Source: JACPUW01 sp049115495
GTDB lineage: Bacteria; Bacteroidota; Bacteroidia; CAILMK01; JACPUW01
NCBI GenBank assembly: GCA_049115495.1
Contig: JAGDZV010000001.1
Coordinates: 682,001-746,000 of the forward strand
Direction: 5' to 3'
Length of the DNA: 64,000 nucleotides
In this document: in pieces, positions 28,119-35,393 of the stretch
Layout: each line of letters begins with the position of its first letter
Numbering within the stretch: the stretch's first letter is position 1
Position numbers and translations under genes: made by a program
Notes under the pieces: model-generated
What the model was told of the DNA's origin: nothing
What the model saw: the letters and a program-made list of their open reading frames with translations, nothing else
The model's database searches: none

Positions 28119-28904
28119 CTACTTTACGCCACACTCTATTGTCTTCCTTATGATATTCTTCTTTTCAAAACCAATATTAACAAGGCCGACTCCTTCTTCT
28201 AAATCCAAACTCCAGTCGCCGGTTGGTTCTACTACAATTTTATAATATCCAGGTTTCATAATCTTAAATTCAACCTCAGCACCGCCAGTTCTTACACCCA
28301 TTGGGTTATAATAACTCTCAACTTGTTCCCACTCTTGTTTTACGTCTAATTCTTTTTTGTAACTTATGAAAATGTCAGGATTTGGACAACTTGCGGTAAT
28401 AATCAATCTTCGATATTTAACTTCATATTCATTGTCTAGGAAATATATAATGTCCGCCAACGATTCATTTAATATGGCCATATTATCCCTTAACAATGAG
28501 TAGTTTGTTTTTATTTTCTCGTCTCGCCCATCAAAAGAAGAAGTACCTTCTTCACATATTGCTTTAGAATTTTTAAAGATCTCTTGTGATTGGTAATAGC
28601 TCTGCGACAAGTAGCGAACAAAATCTTTATACAAGGATATTTTTTCCTTTTGATTTGGATCATTGAAGTCAAATGAGTTCATCACTGAATTCAAACCATT
28701 TCCACAATTTGTAATATGGCCTAAGATTTTCTCTGAGTACTTGCTAATGTTACAAAACTCTCCTCGGTACATTACTTCAACAGAAACTCTAAGGGAATCC
28801 ATCAAACTTTCATTCGAAATGTTTTTGAAATCATCAAATTCATTTTGAGAGTAAGTGAATTGGGTTGCTCCAAGAAACAGAATAATGATTATTGCTCTCA
28901 TCAT
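28119..28904 (-). CDS. Secreted protein of unknown function
   Basis: A ~261-residue protein. The start is taken at ATG 28904, giving MMRAIIIILFLGATQFTYSQ as signal peptide; upstream codons overlap an attC-like palindrome. The N-terminal half is helical and acidic (DDFKNISNESLMDSLRVSVE; LRDNMAILNESLADIIYFLD). The C-terminal ~70 residues look beta-rich (FKIMKPGYYKIVVEPTGDW). Four Cys are scattered (CNISKYSEKILGHITNC). No family recognised. It is within the cassette-like region, next to the RAYT element. Confidence 0.5.
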   Translation of the reverse strand: MMRAIIIILFLGATQFTYSQNEFDDFKNISNESLMDSLRVSVEVMYRGEFCNISKYSEKILGHITNCGNGLNSVMNSFDFNDPNQKEKISLYKDFVRYLSQSYYQSQEIFKNSKAICEEGTSSFDGRDEKIKTNYSLLRDNMAILNESLADIIYFLDNEYEVKYRRLIITASCPNPDIFISYKKELDVKQEWEQVESYYNPMGVRTGGAEVEFKIMKPGYYKIVVEPTGDWSLDLEEGVGLVNIGFEKKNIIRKTIECGVK

Positions 28905-28911
28905 TTTTAAC

Positions 28912-28987
28912 TTTAAGGTTTGCCATGCTTCAAAGACACGAAATGTAGGACTTTTCTTTTCAAAGTCCTTCATGAATGCAAAACCTA
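28912..28987 (-). repeat. attC-like palindrome, short form
   Basis: AAGGTTTGCCAT and ATGCAAAACCT pair at the ends. An inner GGACTTTTC...AAAGTCC stem follows. The block GAAATGTAGG-CTTTTC is shared with the site at 31048-31176. It separates the genes ending at 28119 and 29037 on the minus strand. Confidence 0.4.
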
Positions 28988-29036
28988 ACAAACAAAGTGC
29001 TTGAGAGAGCTCAAATGAGCAAATTACGAAACCGTT

Positions 29037-29693
29037 TTATTCTCTATTACTATCAATGGTATTGGCTACTTTATCAATTTTGTGATTAAATAATTCTACC
29101 GTTATTTTTTGGTTAAAACCTTGTAGCGTTTTAAACCGAATCCCTATTCCTTTTTCAAACTCATAATAATCATATTTATTCAAGTTCCATCCGCCAAACT
29201 TTAACTGTAAAACATCTCTGTCATTTTCTTTTAACAGAGTTTGCTCAAAGTAGATTTCTTCTGTGGTGCCATCAGCTAAGTGAAGAGAGAAAACCCAACT
29301 TGTATCTCCCGTATTTGTGTATAACATCGGAATAGCAACATCGTCATACAACTTCGAGTATTTTCTAACTAAAAAAACGATTTTATCCTCTTGAATATTG
29401 AATCTATCCTTTCCAAAAGCCCATGTTTCATAAGTCAATATTGAGTTATGTCGTTTTGCTGAAAGAGTATCATAATGCACTACTGTATCAATGTTCTCCG
29501 GTTCTGTACAGTTAGAAACTATTATAGTGCTCTGATATATCCAATTCTTATTTGAATCTAGCGGTAAAAACGGATTAAAGGAGTTTGCATAACTAGCAGG
29601 CCGAATTAAACTGGAATCATCAACAAATATTTCATCTTTTTCGCAAGAGAAAGTGGTCAATAGAATTAAGGTAAACCCTAACCTTCGGAGCAT
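29037..29693 (-). CDS. Lipoprotein of unknown function (cassette gene)
   Basis: A 218-residue lipoprotein from ATG 29693, with MLRRLGFTLILLTTFSC as signal and lipobox. An upstream in-frame ATG (29744) would add a hydrophilic tail that spoils the signal peptide. The mature part is beta-rich with a NKNWIYQSTIIVS strand and a late YYEFEKGIGIRF motif, reminiscent of outer-membrane-anchored lipoproteins that report on tabulated wheel-like folds. No named family is assignable. It is minus-strand like its neighbours. Confidence 0.5.
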   Translation of the reverse strand: MLRRLGFTLILLTTFSCEKDEIFVDDSSLIRPASYANSFNPFLPLDSNKNWIYQSTIIVSNCTEPENIDTVVHYDTLSAKRHNSILTYETWAFGKDRFNIQEDKIVFLVRKYSKLYDDVAIPMLYTNTGDTSWVFSLHLADGTTEEIYFEQTLLKENDRDVLQLKFGGWNLNKYDYYEFEKGIGIRFKTLQGFNQKITVELFNHKIDKVANTIDSNRE

Positions 29694-30064
29694 TAAGTTG
29701 AAATGTATCAGCCAATTTTCATTTTCTAAATCTAGCCTAAGCATAATTAGTCTATGTTGATTGTTGTTGCTAGAGATTCAATTTGTAAATAAAAGGTTGT
29801 ATAAACGAATTACTGAAATCGATAAAAACAAAAAAGCCGCTTTGCAGCGGCTTTTGCGGTTTCAGGCCGACTTGTGCAGAGCGCTTCAAGTTCAAATTTT
29901 GCCAAGTGCCTTGAGTGCTGGTATATGTGCTACGGGACTCCAACCTCCATTAGCATTGGCTCCGACTAAACCTATGTTTAACTTTCTTTTCATTAAATTT
30001 CTCTTAATCCTCAACATTAAGATTAAAGTACACTTCTATACATTCTACGTACTGGTGTAAACAG
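29694..30064. other. Intergenic stretch with terminator and possible tRNA fragment
   Basis: Apart from the terminator at 29829-29855, bases 29880-29920 (CTTCAAGTTCAAATTTTGCC) vaguely resemble the T-arm/3' end of a tRNA, but no cloverleaf can be formed. The open frame across 29761-30060 shows the sort of translation commonly produced by such regions and is not considered a gene. Nothing else was seen. Confidence 0.3.
29829..29855 (-). terminator. Rho-independent terminator
   Basis: Stem GCCGCT/AGCGGC with loop TTGC; on the minus strand it is followed by TTTTTTGTTTTT. It is about 210 nt downstream of the quinone-oxidoreductase-like gene. An almost identical terminator occurs at 34862-34888. 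Confidence 0.75.
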
Positions 30065-31033
30065 TTAAGTTTTAACAATAATTTTCCCTTTTGCATTATT
30101 GTCTTCCATGTATTGATGTGCTTTTGCCACTTCATCCAACTTGAATACTTTGTCAATATTCAAATTGATAATTCCATTTTCAACATCATCAATAAATTCC
30201 TGAAGTAGCTCTCTGGATAGGTTCTTTGATTCTCCCATGTAAACGGTCAACATACCTAATGAGGGAATATCACCCATTGGGGTGAACTCTTCCATAGTCC
30301 ATTCATTTCCTAATATTCCTGTCATGCATACCATTCCCTTGGGTGCAATGCATTGAAGTGAATCCTTCAAAGTTTTTGTCCCAATTAGTTCAAGTACTTT
30401 GTTAACACCATCAGGGCGTATTTGTCTGATCTGATCTTTGACACTTCCATCATCAATAGCCACATGGTCAGCACCATTTTCTAGAAGAGCTTGTTTTTTA
30501 TTAGGGTTTCTAGTTGTAGAAATAACTGTTAAACCCTTAGCTTTTGCTAGTTGGCAAGACAACATTCCGATTGAAGATGTACCTCCTCTAATAAGCAGAG
30601 TTTCACCTTTCTTAATTTCCAATGCTTGATTCAGGGATCCCGAGACAGTTTGAAACATTTCAGGGATTGCACCTAGTGTTTCCCAAGGTAGGTCACTTTT
30701 AAAGGGGAATACGATTTCAAGTGGAACAGAGGTGAATTCCGCATAGCCTCCGTCAAAAAAACGTCCCATACCACCCATAATAGCAGCAACCTGTTGCCCT
30801 TTTGAATACGTGCCTGAAGCATCTTCTTCAATAACTCCAACACATTCAATTCCCTGGATACGTGGAAATACAACTCCTGGGGAATCACCTCTTCTTGTGA
30901 AAAGCTCAGATCTGTTTAAGCCAAATGCCTCTACTTTAATTAAGACCCACCCAGTCTTAACTTCTGGCTTTCCAACTTCCTGAATTTTGATAACCTCAGG
31001 GTCGCCAGCATTTGTTGTTATTGCTGCTCTCAT
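30065..31033 (-). CDS. Zinc-independent MDR alcohol dehydrogenase / NADPH:quinone oxidoreductase-like
   Basis: A 322-residue medium-chain dehydrogenase/reductase of the quinone-oxidoreductase branch. The N-terminal GroES-like part has VEAFGLNRSELFTRRG, then GIECVGVIEE and the catalytic-domain linker. The Rossmann nucleotide-binding motif is TLLIRGGTSSIGMLSCQLAKA (~residues 148-168). The Cys/His zinc ligands of classical alcohol dehydrogenases are absent, consistent with NADPH-dependent reduction of quinones or enones. It lies in the cassette-like array between an attC-like repeat (upstream) and a terminator. It is the only array gene with a common enzyme fold. Confidence 0.88.
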   Translation of the reverse strand: MRAAITTNAGDPEVIKIQEVGKPEVKTGWVLIKVEAFGLNRSELFTRRGDSPGVVFPRIQGIECVGVIEEDASGTYSKGQQVAAIMGGMGRFFDGGYAEFTSVPLEIVFPFKSDLPWETLGAIPEMFQTVSGSLNQALEIKKGETLLIRGGTSSIGMLSCQLAKAKGLTVISTTRNPNKKQALLENGADHVAIDDGSVKDQIRQIRPDGVNKVLELIGTKTLKDSLQCIAPKGMVCMTGILGNEWTMEEFTPMGDIPSLGMLTVYMGESKNLSRELLQEFIDDVENGIINLNIDKVFKLDEVAKAHQYMEDNNAKGKIIVKT

Positions 31034-31047
31034 TTTTTTTATTCTCT

Positions 31048-31176
31048 ACAACGTTTTGCAAGCATGAAATGTAGGTCTTTTCGGAGCGATTTCAATTCCA
31101 CCGATTAGAAAAGAAACTGCGAGAAGCGAACTGCGGATTACTACAAAACCGCCCTATATTTTATGACTGCTGTTGT
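31048..31176 (-). repeat. attC-like imperfect inverted repeat 4
   Basis: The plus strand starts ACAACGTTTTGCAAGCAT-GAAATGTAGG and ends CCTATATTTTATGACTGC-TGTTGT. ACAAC/GTTGT and TGTAGG/CCTATA-type arms pair imperfectly. On the minus strand it begins inside the last codons of the gene ending at 31161 and ends 14 nt before the next start at 31033, exactly as attC sites sit between cassettes. Confidence 0.6.
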
Positions 31177-31922
31177 GGTTGCGCATTTATTTTTTCCAAT
31201 TCATATCCATTTTTAGTAAGGTTTAATAAACTATTCCCTATAAGTCGTCTATTATCTTTCTTTTCAAATTCTCGTATTTTCTGAAACTCGTTATTATCAA
31301 AATTGAAGCAAAAGACTTCCTTTGAGTTTTTCCAATACAACTTATTCTTTGAGTATGAAATGGACTCAACAAAGATGTCAATTGGTATTTGGAGTTCTTT
31401 AATCGTTAGAAAGTCAATATTCAATTCACAAATAGGGAATTTACCATATCCAAAGAAGATTACCTTATTCCAATCAGATTTCACAATTTGATAACAGTCC
31501 AAGATTTCGAATTCCGTATTAGAATTAAATCCCCACTTCATTTTCCCGTCCTTATTGAAAATAGCAAGACCTTCTTTGGAATATTCTTTCTGAGCCATTA
31601 TTCCTTCGTCAAAGTAGGACACAACAAATTTTCTGTTAAAAACAACTATATCATTCACAGCGTCACCAATAGTGAAGGATTTTACTAATTCCTCATTACG
31701 ATTATAAATCCATGCATTTTTTTCATTTTCATCAGAACGTGTATTGACAACAAGCACTGAATCATGGTCAATACGTCTGACTAGTGGAAATCGAAATTCA
31801 TTTTTAGTATCAATCATCCAACTTTCTGTATGTATCTGTCCTTGTTTCGTCAATACAGAGTAAGAGACTGAATTTAAAAATTCGAAAGCTTTTATTTTAC
31901 CAGAAAAATTCAATTTTATCAT
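31161..31922 (-). CDS. Hypothetical protein, possible beta-propeller (cassette gene)
   Basis: A 253-residue cytoplasmic protein with no signal peptide. The pattern of ~45-residue beta-rich stretches, each with an aromatic strand (KNAWIYNRNEELVKSFTIG, FNKDGKMKWGFN, YSKNKLYWKNSKEVFCFN), suggests a small propeller. No family or active site recognised. The last codons fall inside the attC-like repeat, giving a Gln-rich tail (AQPQQQS) that is probably fortuitous. Single gene between two attC-like sites. Confidence 0.5.
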   Translation of the reverse strand: MIKLNFSGKIKAFEFLNSVSYSVLTKQGQIHTESWMIDTKNEFRFPLVRRIDHDSVLVVNTRSDENEKNAWIYNRNEELVKSFTIGDAVNDIVVFNRKFVVSYFDEGIMAQKEYSKEGLAIFNKDGKMKWGFNSNTEFEILDCYQIVKSDWNKVIFFGYGKFPICELNIDFLTIKELQIPIDIFVESISYSKNKLYWKNSKEVFCFNFDNNEFQKIREFEKKDNRRLIGNSLLNLTKNGYELEKINAQPQQQS

Positions 31923-31934
31923 TACTTCTATGCA

Positions 31935-32008
31935 CCAACGTTTTGGTTATGGACAGTAAGGGATTTCGAAGCGAAAACCTTTCAGCTTGCACTGAGCCAA
32001 AGCGTTGT
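31935..32008 (-). repeat. attC-like inverted repeat 5 (short)
   Basis: CAACGTTTTGG at one end pairs with CCAAAGCGTTG at the other (10 of 11 positions). The 74-bp length is close to a minimal attC. It lies 12 bp upstream of the gene start at 31922 and 37 bp from the next repeat. Confidence 0.6.
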
Positions 32009-32044
32009 ATTTTGTTTTTATCTTATTCATTTTAAAAGCCAAAT

Positions 32045-32124
32045 CAACGATTTGTCGGACTTGCTATGAAAACCAACCTTTCAATTTAGCAACCAACCCC
32101 TTATTGTGTATAGCCCTTGTTGGC
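32045..32124 (-). repeat. attC-like inverted repeat 6
   Basis: Ends CAACG and TTGTTGGC, inner TTGCTATG/TATAGCCC arms. It overlaps the last ~20 codons of the gene ending at 32064. Together with the repeat at 31935-32008 it makes two sites in tandem with only ~37 bp between them. Confidence 0.45.
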
Positions 32125-32714
32125 GGTAGTTTTTTTATTTTTTCAAGTCGTTCGATTTCAGTTACGTATTCGTCATTTTCCACATACTTTTTAAAACAGT
32201 CTGGACAAATTGAATGTCTTTGAGTCGAGTGAAATTCATTTTCGTTTTCGTTGCAGGAGATTACTGAATTACAGATTTCACAATGCTCGTGACCTTCACA
32301 ATTTGCGTAGTCTTGATAAGTTGTAAATTCATATTCAGCTTTGTCGCTACGTGCTTCATGAACATTTTCAAGAACCCAATTAATTTCAGCTTCTGATTGG
32401 TCTTTAATTTTAATCCAAGTGTCAAAGTCAGAAGTAGAGTACTTGAGTTTAAATCCGACAGTTTCAGCGAGTAAGTTGGCTTTGTCTGTCGAGTCATTCA
32501 GTTCTTTAGGAAAAAGCGTTATCCCAATGTAATTTTGAAGGTGCAAGGTCAATACTTTGTCTTTGATTTTGAAATCAAAATACTTTGAGTCCAAATCTTC
32601 AACTCTGTCAATAAGTTCGGCATTAAATTCCGATCTCAATCTGTCCGAAAGTGATTGGAATAGGTCACTATCAGGTTCATTACTTATCAATATTTCAGAG
32701 TATGTTTTCGTCAT
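32064..32714 (-). CDS. Hypothetical protein with zinc-ribbon-like cysteines (cassette gene)
   Basis: A 216-residue soluble protein of unknown family. Residues ~140-175 contain CEGHEHCEICNSVISC and SICPDCF, i.e. several C-x-x-C pairs and a His that could bind zinc. The N-terminal part has an immunity- or sensor-like alpha/beta look (ISNEPDSDLFQSLSDRL, VLTLHLQNYIGITLFP). The C-terminal ~20 codons run through an attC-like repeat, so the biological stop may have been supplied by the recombination site. No function assigned. Confidence 0.5.
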   Translation of the reverse strand: MTKTYSEILISNEPDSDLFQSLSDRLRSEFNAELIDRVEDLDSKYFDFKIKDKVLTLHLQNYIGITLFPKELNDSTDKANLLAETVGFKLKYSTSDFDTWIKIKDQSEAEINWVLENVHEARSDKAEYEFTTYQDYANCEGHEHCEICNSVISCNENENEFHSTQRHSICPDCFKKYVENDEYVTEIERLEKIKKLPPTRAIHNKGLVAKLKGWFS

Positions 32715-32728
32715 TTTTTAATTACCGC

Positions 32729-32810
32729 CAACTTATTTATATCCGTATAAAAGTAACGCATATCCCTAAAAACTTTAGGGACAAACTGACCTTGAGCACA
32801 AAACAATCTT
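32729..32810. repeat. Direct repeat copy A (~82 bp) with hairpins
   Basis: Nearly identical to 34722-34803 over ~80 bp (shared TTATTTATATCC, AAAGTAACGCA, then TCCCTAAAAACTTTAGGGA and a CTGACCTTGAGCACAAAACA tail). The inner TCCCTAAA/TTTAGGGA makes an 8-bp hairpin. It starts at CCAAC and, like copy B, abuts a core-like GCC(AC)AAC. Confidence 0.75.
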
Positions 32811-32814
32811 ATTT

Positions 32815-32940
32815 ATAACAGCCCCAACTATAACTAAGGTTAAACCATAGTTATCGAGGGAATCACCGAAGGCAGAGTTCAAAACTAGCTCAAATAAACT
32901 GCTGCCTTGCCGCAATGTATTAAAGTCTAATTGCTGTAAC
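32815..32940 (-). repeat. Possible attC-like site after the DoxX-like gene
   Basis: Ends AACAGCCCC and GCTGTAACC with a strong nested hairpin (AACTATAACTAAGG...CCATAGTTAT) and CTGCC/GGCAG arms. The position, 7 bp after the stop of the gene at 32947, fits an attC, but pairing is poorer than at the other sites. Confidence 0.35.
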
Positions 32941-32946
32941 CAGTTA

Positions 32947-33531
32947 TTATTCGATTATTTTTTCTTTACTCGTACCGAGCCAATATTCAACAAATGAATC
33001 AAAACAGAATATCAATACAATAAATAAAATGGTAATTCCAAAAGTGATTAGTTTATTCTTAATAGGAATATTAGTTCTTAATTGAAGCTTGGTAAGCTTA
33101 TTTACCATATCGATCACAACTTCTTTATTGAAGAAAAGGATTAAAAGTAACATCAAAAAAACTATTAAAGCATTGGCTAATGCTGGATAGACATCAAGAA
33201 AAATGATATCAAAAACGATAATATTTACCATCATAGGTATCAAAATCAATACACCAATCAATTTTGTTTTATTCCATAATAAAAGCCAAGCTCCTAAAAG
33301 CTGCAGGAGACCAACGAATAAAATATAAGCGTAAGAGTGTCCCATAAATGTCCATGCCAATGAAAATCCACTTGCTTCACCTAATGTCGTGTTTGCGACT
33401 TCGGTAGGTATTTTTCCTTTCATGTAGAACTGTCCACCTAATAATTTGGACACTCCATAAATGTTTAAGATAATAAAAACGCACTGACGAAAGACATGTT
33501 CAAATGTCCTCTTATAGTTGAATTGGTACAT
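32947..33531 (-). CDS. DoxX-like integral membrane protein
   Basis: A 194-residue polytopic membrane protein with about five hydrophobic segments (including CVFIILNIYGVSKLLGG, YILFVGLLQLLGAWLLLW, LIGVLILIPMMVNIIVFDI, ALIVFLMLLLILFF and FGITILFIVLIFCF). The GVSKLLGGQFY and LLQLLGAWLLL patterns recall the DoxX/DoxD superfamily. Role unknown; some members take part in redox or thiol stress. It is downstream of an HTH regulator gene (33 bp gap) and an adjacent membrane gene, together forming a three-gene unit between two copies of an 82-bp direct repeat. Confidence 0.65.
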   Translation of the reverse strand: MYQFNYKRTFEHVFRQCVFIILNIYGVSKLLGGQFYMKGKIPTEVANTTLGEASGFSLAWTFMGHSYAYILFVGLLQLLGAWLLLWNKTKLIGVLILIPMMVNIIVFDIIFLDVYPALANALIVFLMLLLILFFNKEVVIDMVNKLTKLQLRTNIPIKNKLITFGITILFIVLIFCFDSFVEYWLGTSKEKIIE

Positions 33532-33564
33532 AATTACTTAAAATGAAATATTATTAAGTTGAGT

Positions 33565-34137
33565 TTAACTTAAGAATCGGATTAGCATTGGGTACTTTAT
33601 CGATTTTCCATTATGATATCTCAAAGAATTAGAAATTGCAATGATAAAATTCATGAAATACATTACGCCTATTATCATAAATAGACCAGAAAAAGAAACA
33701 TTTGACAGCTCGAGTTTTGAAACAATAAAAAGGCCAATAACTATCACAAACAAAAGCAATGTCCAGGATAATTGAAAATTTAAAATAGACTTACCAACGC
33801 GATCTATATTTTTTACCTTATCTTTTTTTGAGATCCAGATTATTAATGGGATTAATATCCCAAGAAATGGAAAAATTATAAAGCTCAGTTGGGACAGATT
33901 TAATCTTAAAAGGGCCTCACTATCTTCAGTAATTTGCCAATCCATTAATTCGTTGGGGGTGACACTTAAAGCATTTGACAATCGTTTAGTAGAATCTCCT
34001 GTAGGTTGACTTTCACCGTTTTCAACTCTTTGGATAGTTCTTAAACTTAAGCCTGATTCTTCAGCTAAAAACTCTTGAGACATACCTTTTTGTTTTCTCA
34101 ATTCTTTTATCCTTGATCCTAAGAGATTCTTATTCAT
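33565..34137 (-). CDS. XRE-family HTH regulator fused to DUF4870-like membrane domain
   Basis: A 190-residue membrane-anchored regulator. Residues 6-62 form a Cro/C1-type helix-turn-helix (IKELRKQKGMSQEFLAEESG, LSLRTIQRVENGES, then the helix with LSNALSVTPNEL). The C-terminal half has about four transmembrane segments (LSFIIFPFLGILIPLIIWI, LLLFVIVIGLFIVSK, GLFMIIGVMYFMNFIIA) resembling DUF4870. Its ATG overlaps the upstream gene's stop (ATGAATAA), so translation is coupled. Repeated TGACGT-type half-sites around 34671-34703 at the unit's promoter could be its own operator. Such fusions are thought to sense membrane signals; this is inference. Confidence 0.82.
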   Translation of the reverse strand: MNKNLLGSRIKELRKQKGMSQEFLAEESGLSLRTIQRVENGESQPTGDSTKRLSNALSVTPNELMDWQITEDSEALLRLNLSQLSFIIFPFLGILIPLIIWISKKDKVKNIDRVGKSILNFQLSWTLLLFVIVIGLFIVSKLELSNVSFSGLFMIIGVMYFMNFIIAISNSLRYHNGKSIKYPMLIRFLS

Positions 34138-34615
34138 TTTCTAATGTTTTAGTTCTAATGATAACTCCTGTTCTATTTCTCAATATAGCAAGTGTAATTG
34201 AACCTAAAATAAATCCTGGAATTATTTGAATTAGAGAGCCAAAGCCAACTTGATTTAGTATCGCTTGGCCAAAACTATTAAAAAAGTCTCCATAATGAGT
34301 CCCTATTTCCCATCTAGTATCGATCCACCAAAGCAAAGCAACAGGAAATCTTGAAAAAGGCGAATACATCAGTAATGCTAGGAACAGAATAAGATAGGAA
34401 TCTTTTGTATTGGATAATTTTACTCCCCAATAAATTGAAAATCCTATTGTAAGCCAGAGTAAACCAAAAATAAAAATGGCACTTTCTGGTAATCCATAGA
34501 GTTCGAGGCTAAAACGAATTGGGGTTAAAATAATCGCAATTAGAATAGCTTTTTTGGCTAATTGAAAGGCTTTTTCGAAGGTCGAATTTGAAATGTTACT
34601 GTTTACTTTATTCAT
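34130..34615 (-). CDS. Small integral membrane protein, partner of HTH regulator
   Basis: A 161-residue protein, start placed at ATG 34615, which lies 29 bp downstream of a perfect -7 motif (TACTTTTG, 34651-34644). The longer frame from 34681 starts upstream of the promoter. Four hydrophobic segments are seen (AILIAIILTPIRFSLELYG, AIFIFGLLWLTIGFSIYW, YLILFLALLMYSPF, IQIIPGFILGSITLAI). No family recognised. The stop overlaps the HTH gene start by 8 bp, so the two are coexpressed and may act together. Confidence 0.6.
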   Translation of the reverse strand: MNKVNSNISNSTFEKAFQLAKKAILIAIILTPIRFSLELYGLPESAIFIFGLLWLTIGFSIYWGVKLSNTKDSYLILFLALLMYSPFSRFPVALLWWIDTRWEIGTHYGDFFNSFGQAILNQVGFGSLIQIIPGFILGSITLAILRNRTGVIIRTKTLENE

Positions 34616-34643
34616 TAATATAAATATGATTAATTGTATGAAG

Positions 34644-34651
34644 CAAAAGTA
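34644..34651 (-). promoter_or_regulatory. -7 promoter TACTTTTG of the membrane/HTH/DoxX unit
   Basis: An exact TAnnTTTG on the minus strand, 29 bp before ATG 34615. Related half-sites (GATGTCGTCAT, ATGAC-N8-GTCAT) lie immediately upstream at 34671-34703, within operator distance. Confidence 0.5.
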
Positions 34652-34670
34652 AATTTGGTTGATAGACATT

Positions 34671-34703
34671 GATGTCGTCATCCTTATGACATCTTTACGT
34701 CAT
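34671..34703. promoter_or_regulatory. Candidate operator with repeated ATGAC/GTCAT half-sites
   Basis: GATGTCGTCAT is followed by ATGAC-ATCTTTAC-GTCAT. ATGAC and GTCAT are perfect inverted 5-mers (34686-34703), and GTCAT also occurs at 34675-34679. The sequence sits just upstream of the unit's -7 motif. Binding by the XRE regulator encoded in the same unit is a natural hypothesis, not demonstrated. Confidence 0.4.
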
Positions 34704-34721
34704 CTATGTTTTAATTGGCCA

Positions 34722-34803
34722 CAACTTATTTATATCCCTAAAAAAGTAACGCAAATCCCTAAAAACTTTAGGGACAAACTGACCTTGAGCACAAAACAAT
34801 CTT
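34722..34803. repeat. Direct repeat copy B (~82 bp) with hairpins
   Basis: Near-identical copy of 32729-32810; see copy A. The two direct copies enclose ~1.9 kb with the DoxX-like, HTH and membrane genes. Core-like GGCCACAAC precedes it, as at 27331. Confidence 0.75.
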
Positions 34804-34861
34804 TATATTAAACAGGCCCGAATTTTGAATCAAAGATTTTTTCAAACATTGAAACGCCCAT

Positions 34862-34888
34862 AAAAAAAGCCGCTTTGCAGCGGCTTTC
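34862..34888 (-). terminator. Rho-independent terminator
   Basis: Stem GCCGCT/AGCGGC with TTGC loop, followed on the minus strand by seven T. It lies 28 bp after the stop of the His-rich lipoprotein gene (34916). It marks the right border of the accessory cassette-like region. Confidence 0.85.
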
Positions 34889-34915
34889 ATATTAAGGCAT
34901 TATGAGGTGAGAGTG

Positions 34916-35305
34916 TTATTCTAGGGTAAATGTTGCAGTTGCCGTATGACTCTCAGTACAGTCATGGTCTTCGCATGTAACTGCTTCAAGAGTAAAGCTA
35001 GTTCCAGATGCATAAGATGATATATCTACAGTTTGCTTAAACACGTAGTTAGCTTCATGATCATGTCCATCATAGTCAATAATTAGCTCAGCAGGTGTGT
35101 CAGTTGGGTATAGCTTAATTTCTACTTCGTGAAGCTCTTCTTCACTTTCAAAGTCAATTTCAACTTCTAATGCAGCTGCATCAGCTGTTGCTACAACCGC
35201 ACCGTCAGTAGGGTTGTGAAAATGTACTTCAACTTCGTGACTATCGCCACATGCACCCAAAAAAGCAACAGATACTATTAATGCTAATACAAAAAGGTTT
35301 TTCAT
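34916..35305 (-). CDS. Small His-rich lipoprotein, possibly metal-binding
   Basis: A 129-residue lipoprotein from ATG 35305 (signal NLFVLALIVSVAFLGAC with lipobox LGAC). The mature part has clustered His/Asp/Cys: SHEVEVHFHNP near the start, DYDGHDHEAN in the middle and CEDHDCTESH near the end. This is a composition expected of a periplasmic or surface metal binder. Its promoter region holds a 25-bp palindrome (35349-35373) whose 15-bp core matches the one between the DUF4625 and ZnuD-like genes. A role in zinc capture is therefore inferred. It is probably monocistronic, ending at a strong terminator. Confidence 0.72.
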   Translation of the reverse strand: MKNLFVLALIVSVAFLGACGDSHEVEVHFHNPTDGAVVATADAAALEVEIDFESEEELHEVEIKLYPTDTPAELIIDYDGHDHEANYVFKQTVDISSYASGTSFTLEAVTCEDHDCTESHTATATFTLE

Positions 35306-35348
35306 TTTAATTGAATTGTGTTTGCTTGCACAATAGTACAATTAAATT

Positions 35349-35373
35349 GTAAATGCAACAATGTTGCATTTAC
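35349..35373. promoter_or_regulatory. 25-bp palindrome, second copy of candidate Zur-type box
   Basis: Perfect 11-bp arms GTAAATGCAAC and GTTGCATTTAC around AAT. The 15-bp core TGCAACAATGTTGCA (35354-35368) has the same layout as TGCAACTCAGTTGCA at 21503-21517. A near-consensus -7 motif (TACTATTG, 35338-35331) follows 10 nt further on the minus strand. Confidence 0.65.
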
Positions 35374-35393
35374 TATAACGCATTTTATTTTGT

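Noticed and set aside
29761..30060. Plus-strand open frame of 99 codons
   Set aside because: It covers a terminator and a tRNA-like fragment; the translation is low-complexity and resembles sequences that arise from non-coding DNA.
25251..34820. A prophage or defence island
   Set aside because: No phage structural, integrase or recognised defence gene was seen; the repeated attC-like sites explain the layout better.
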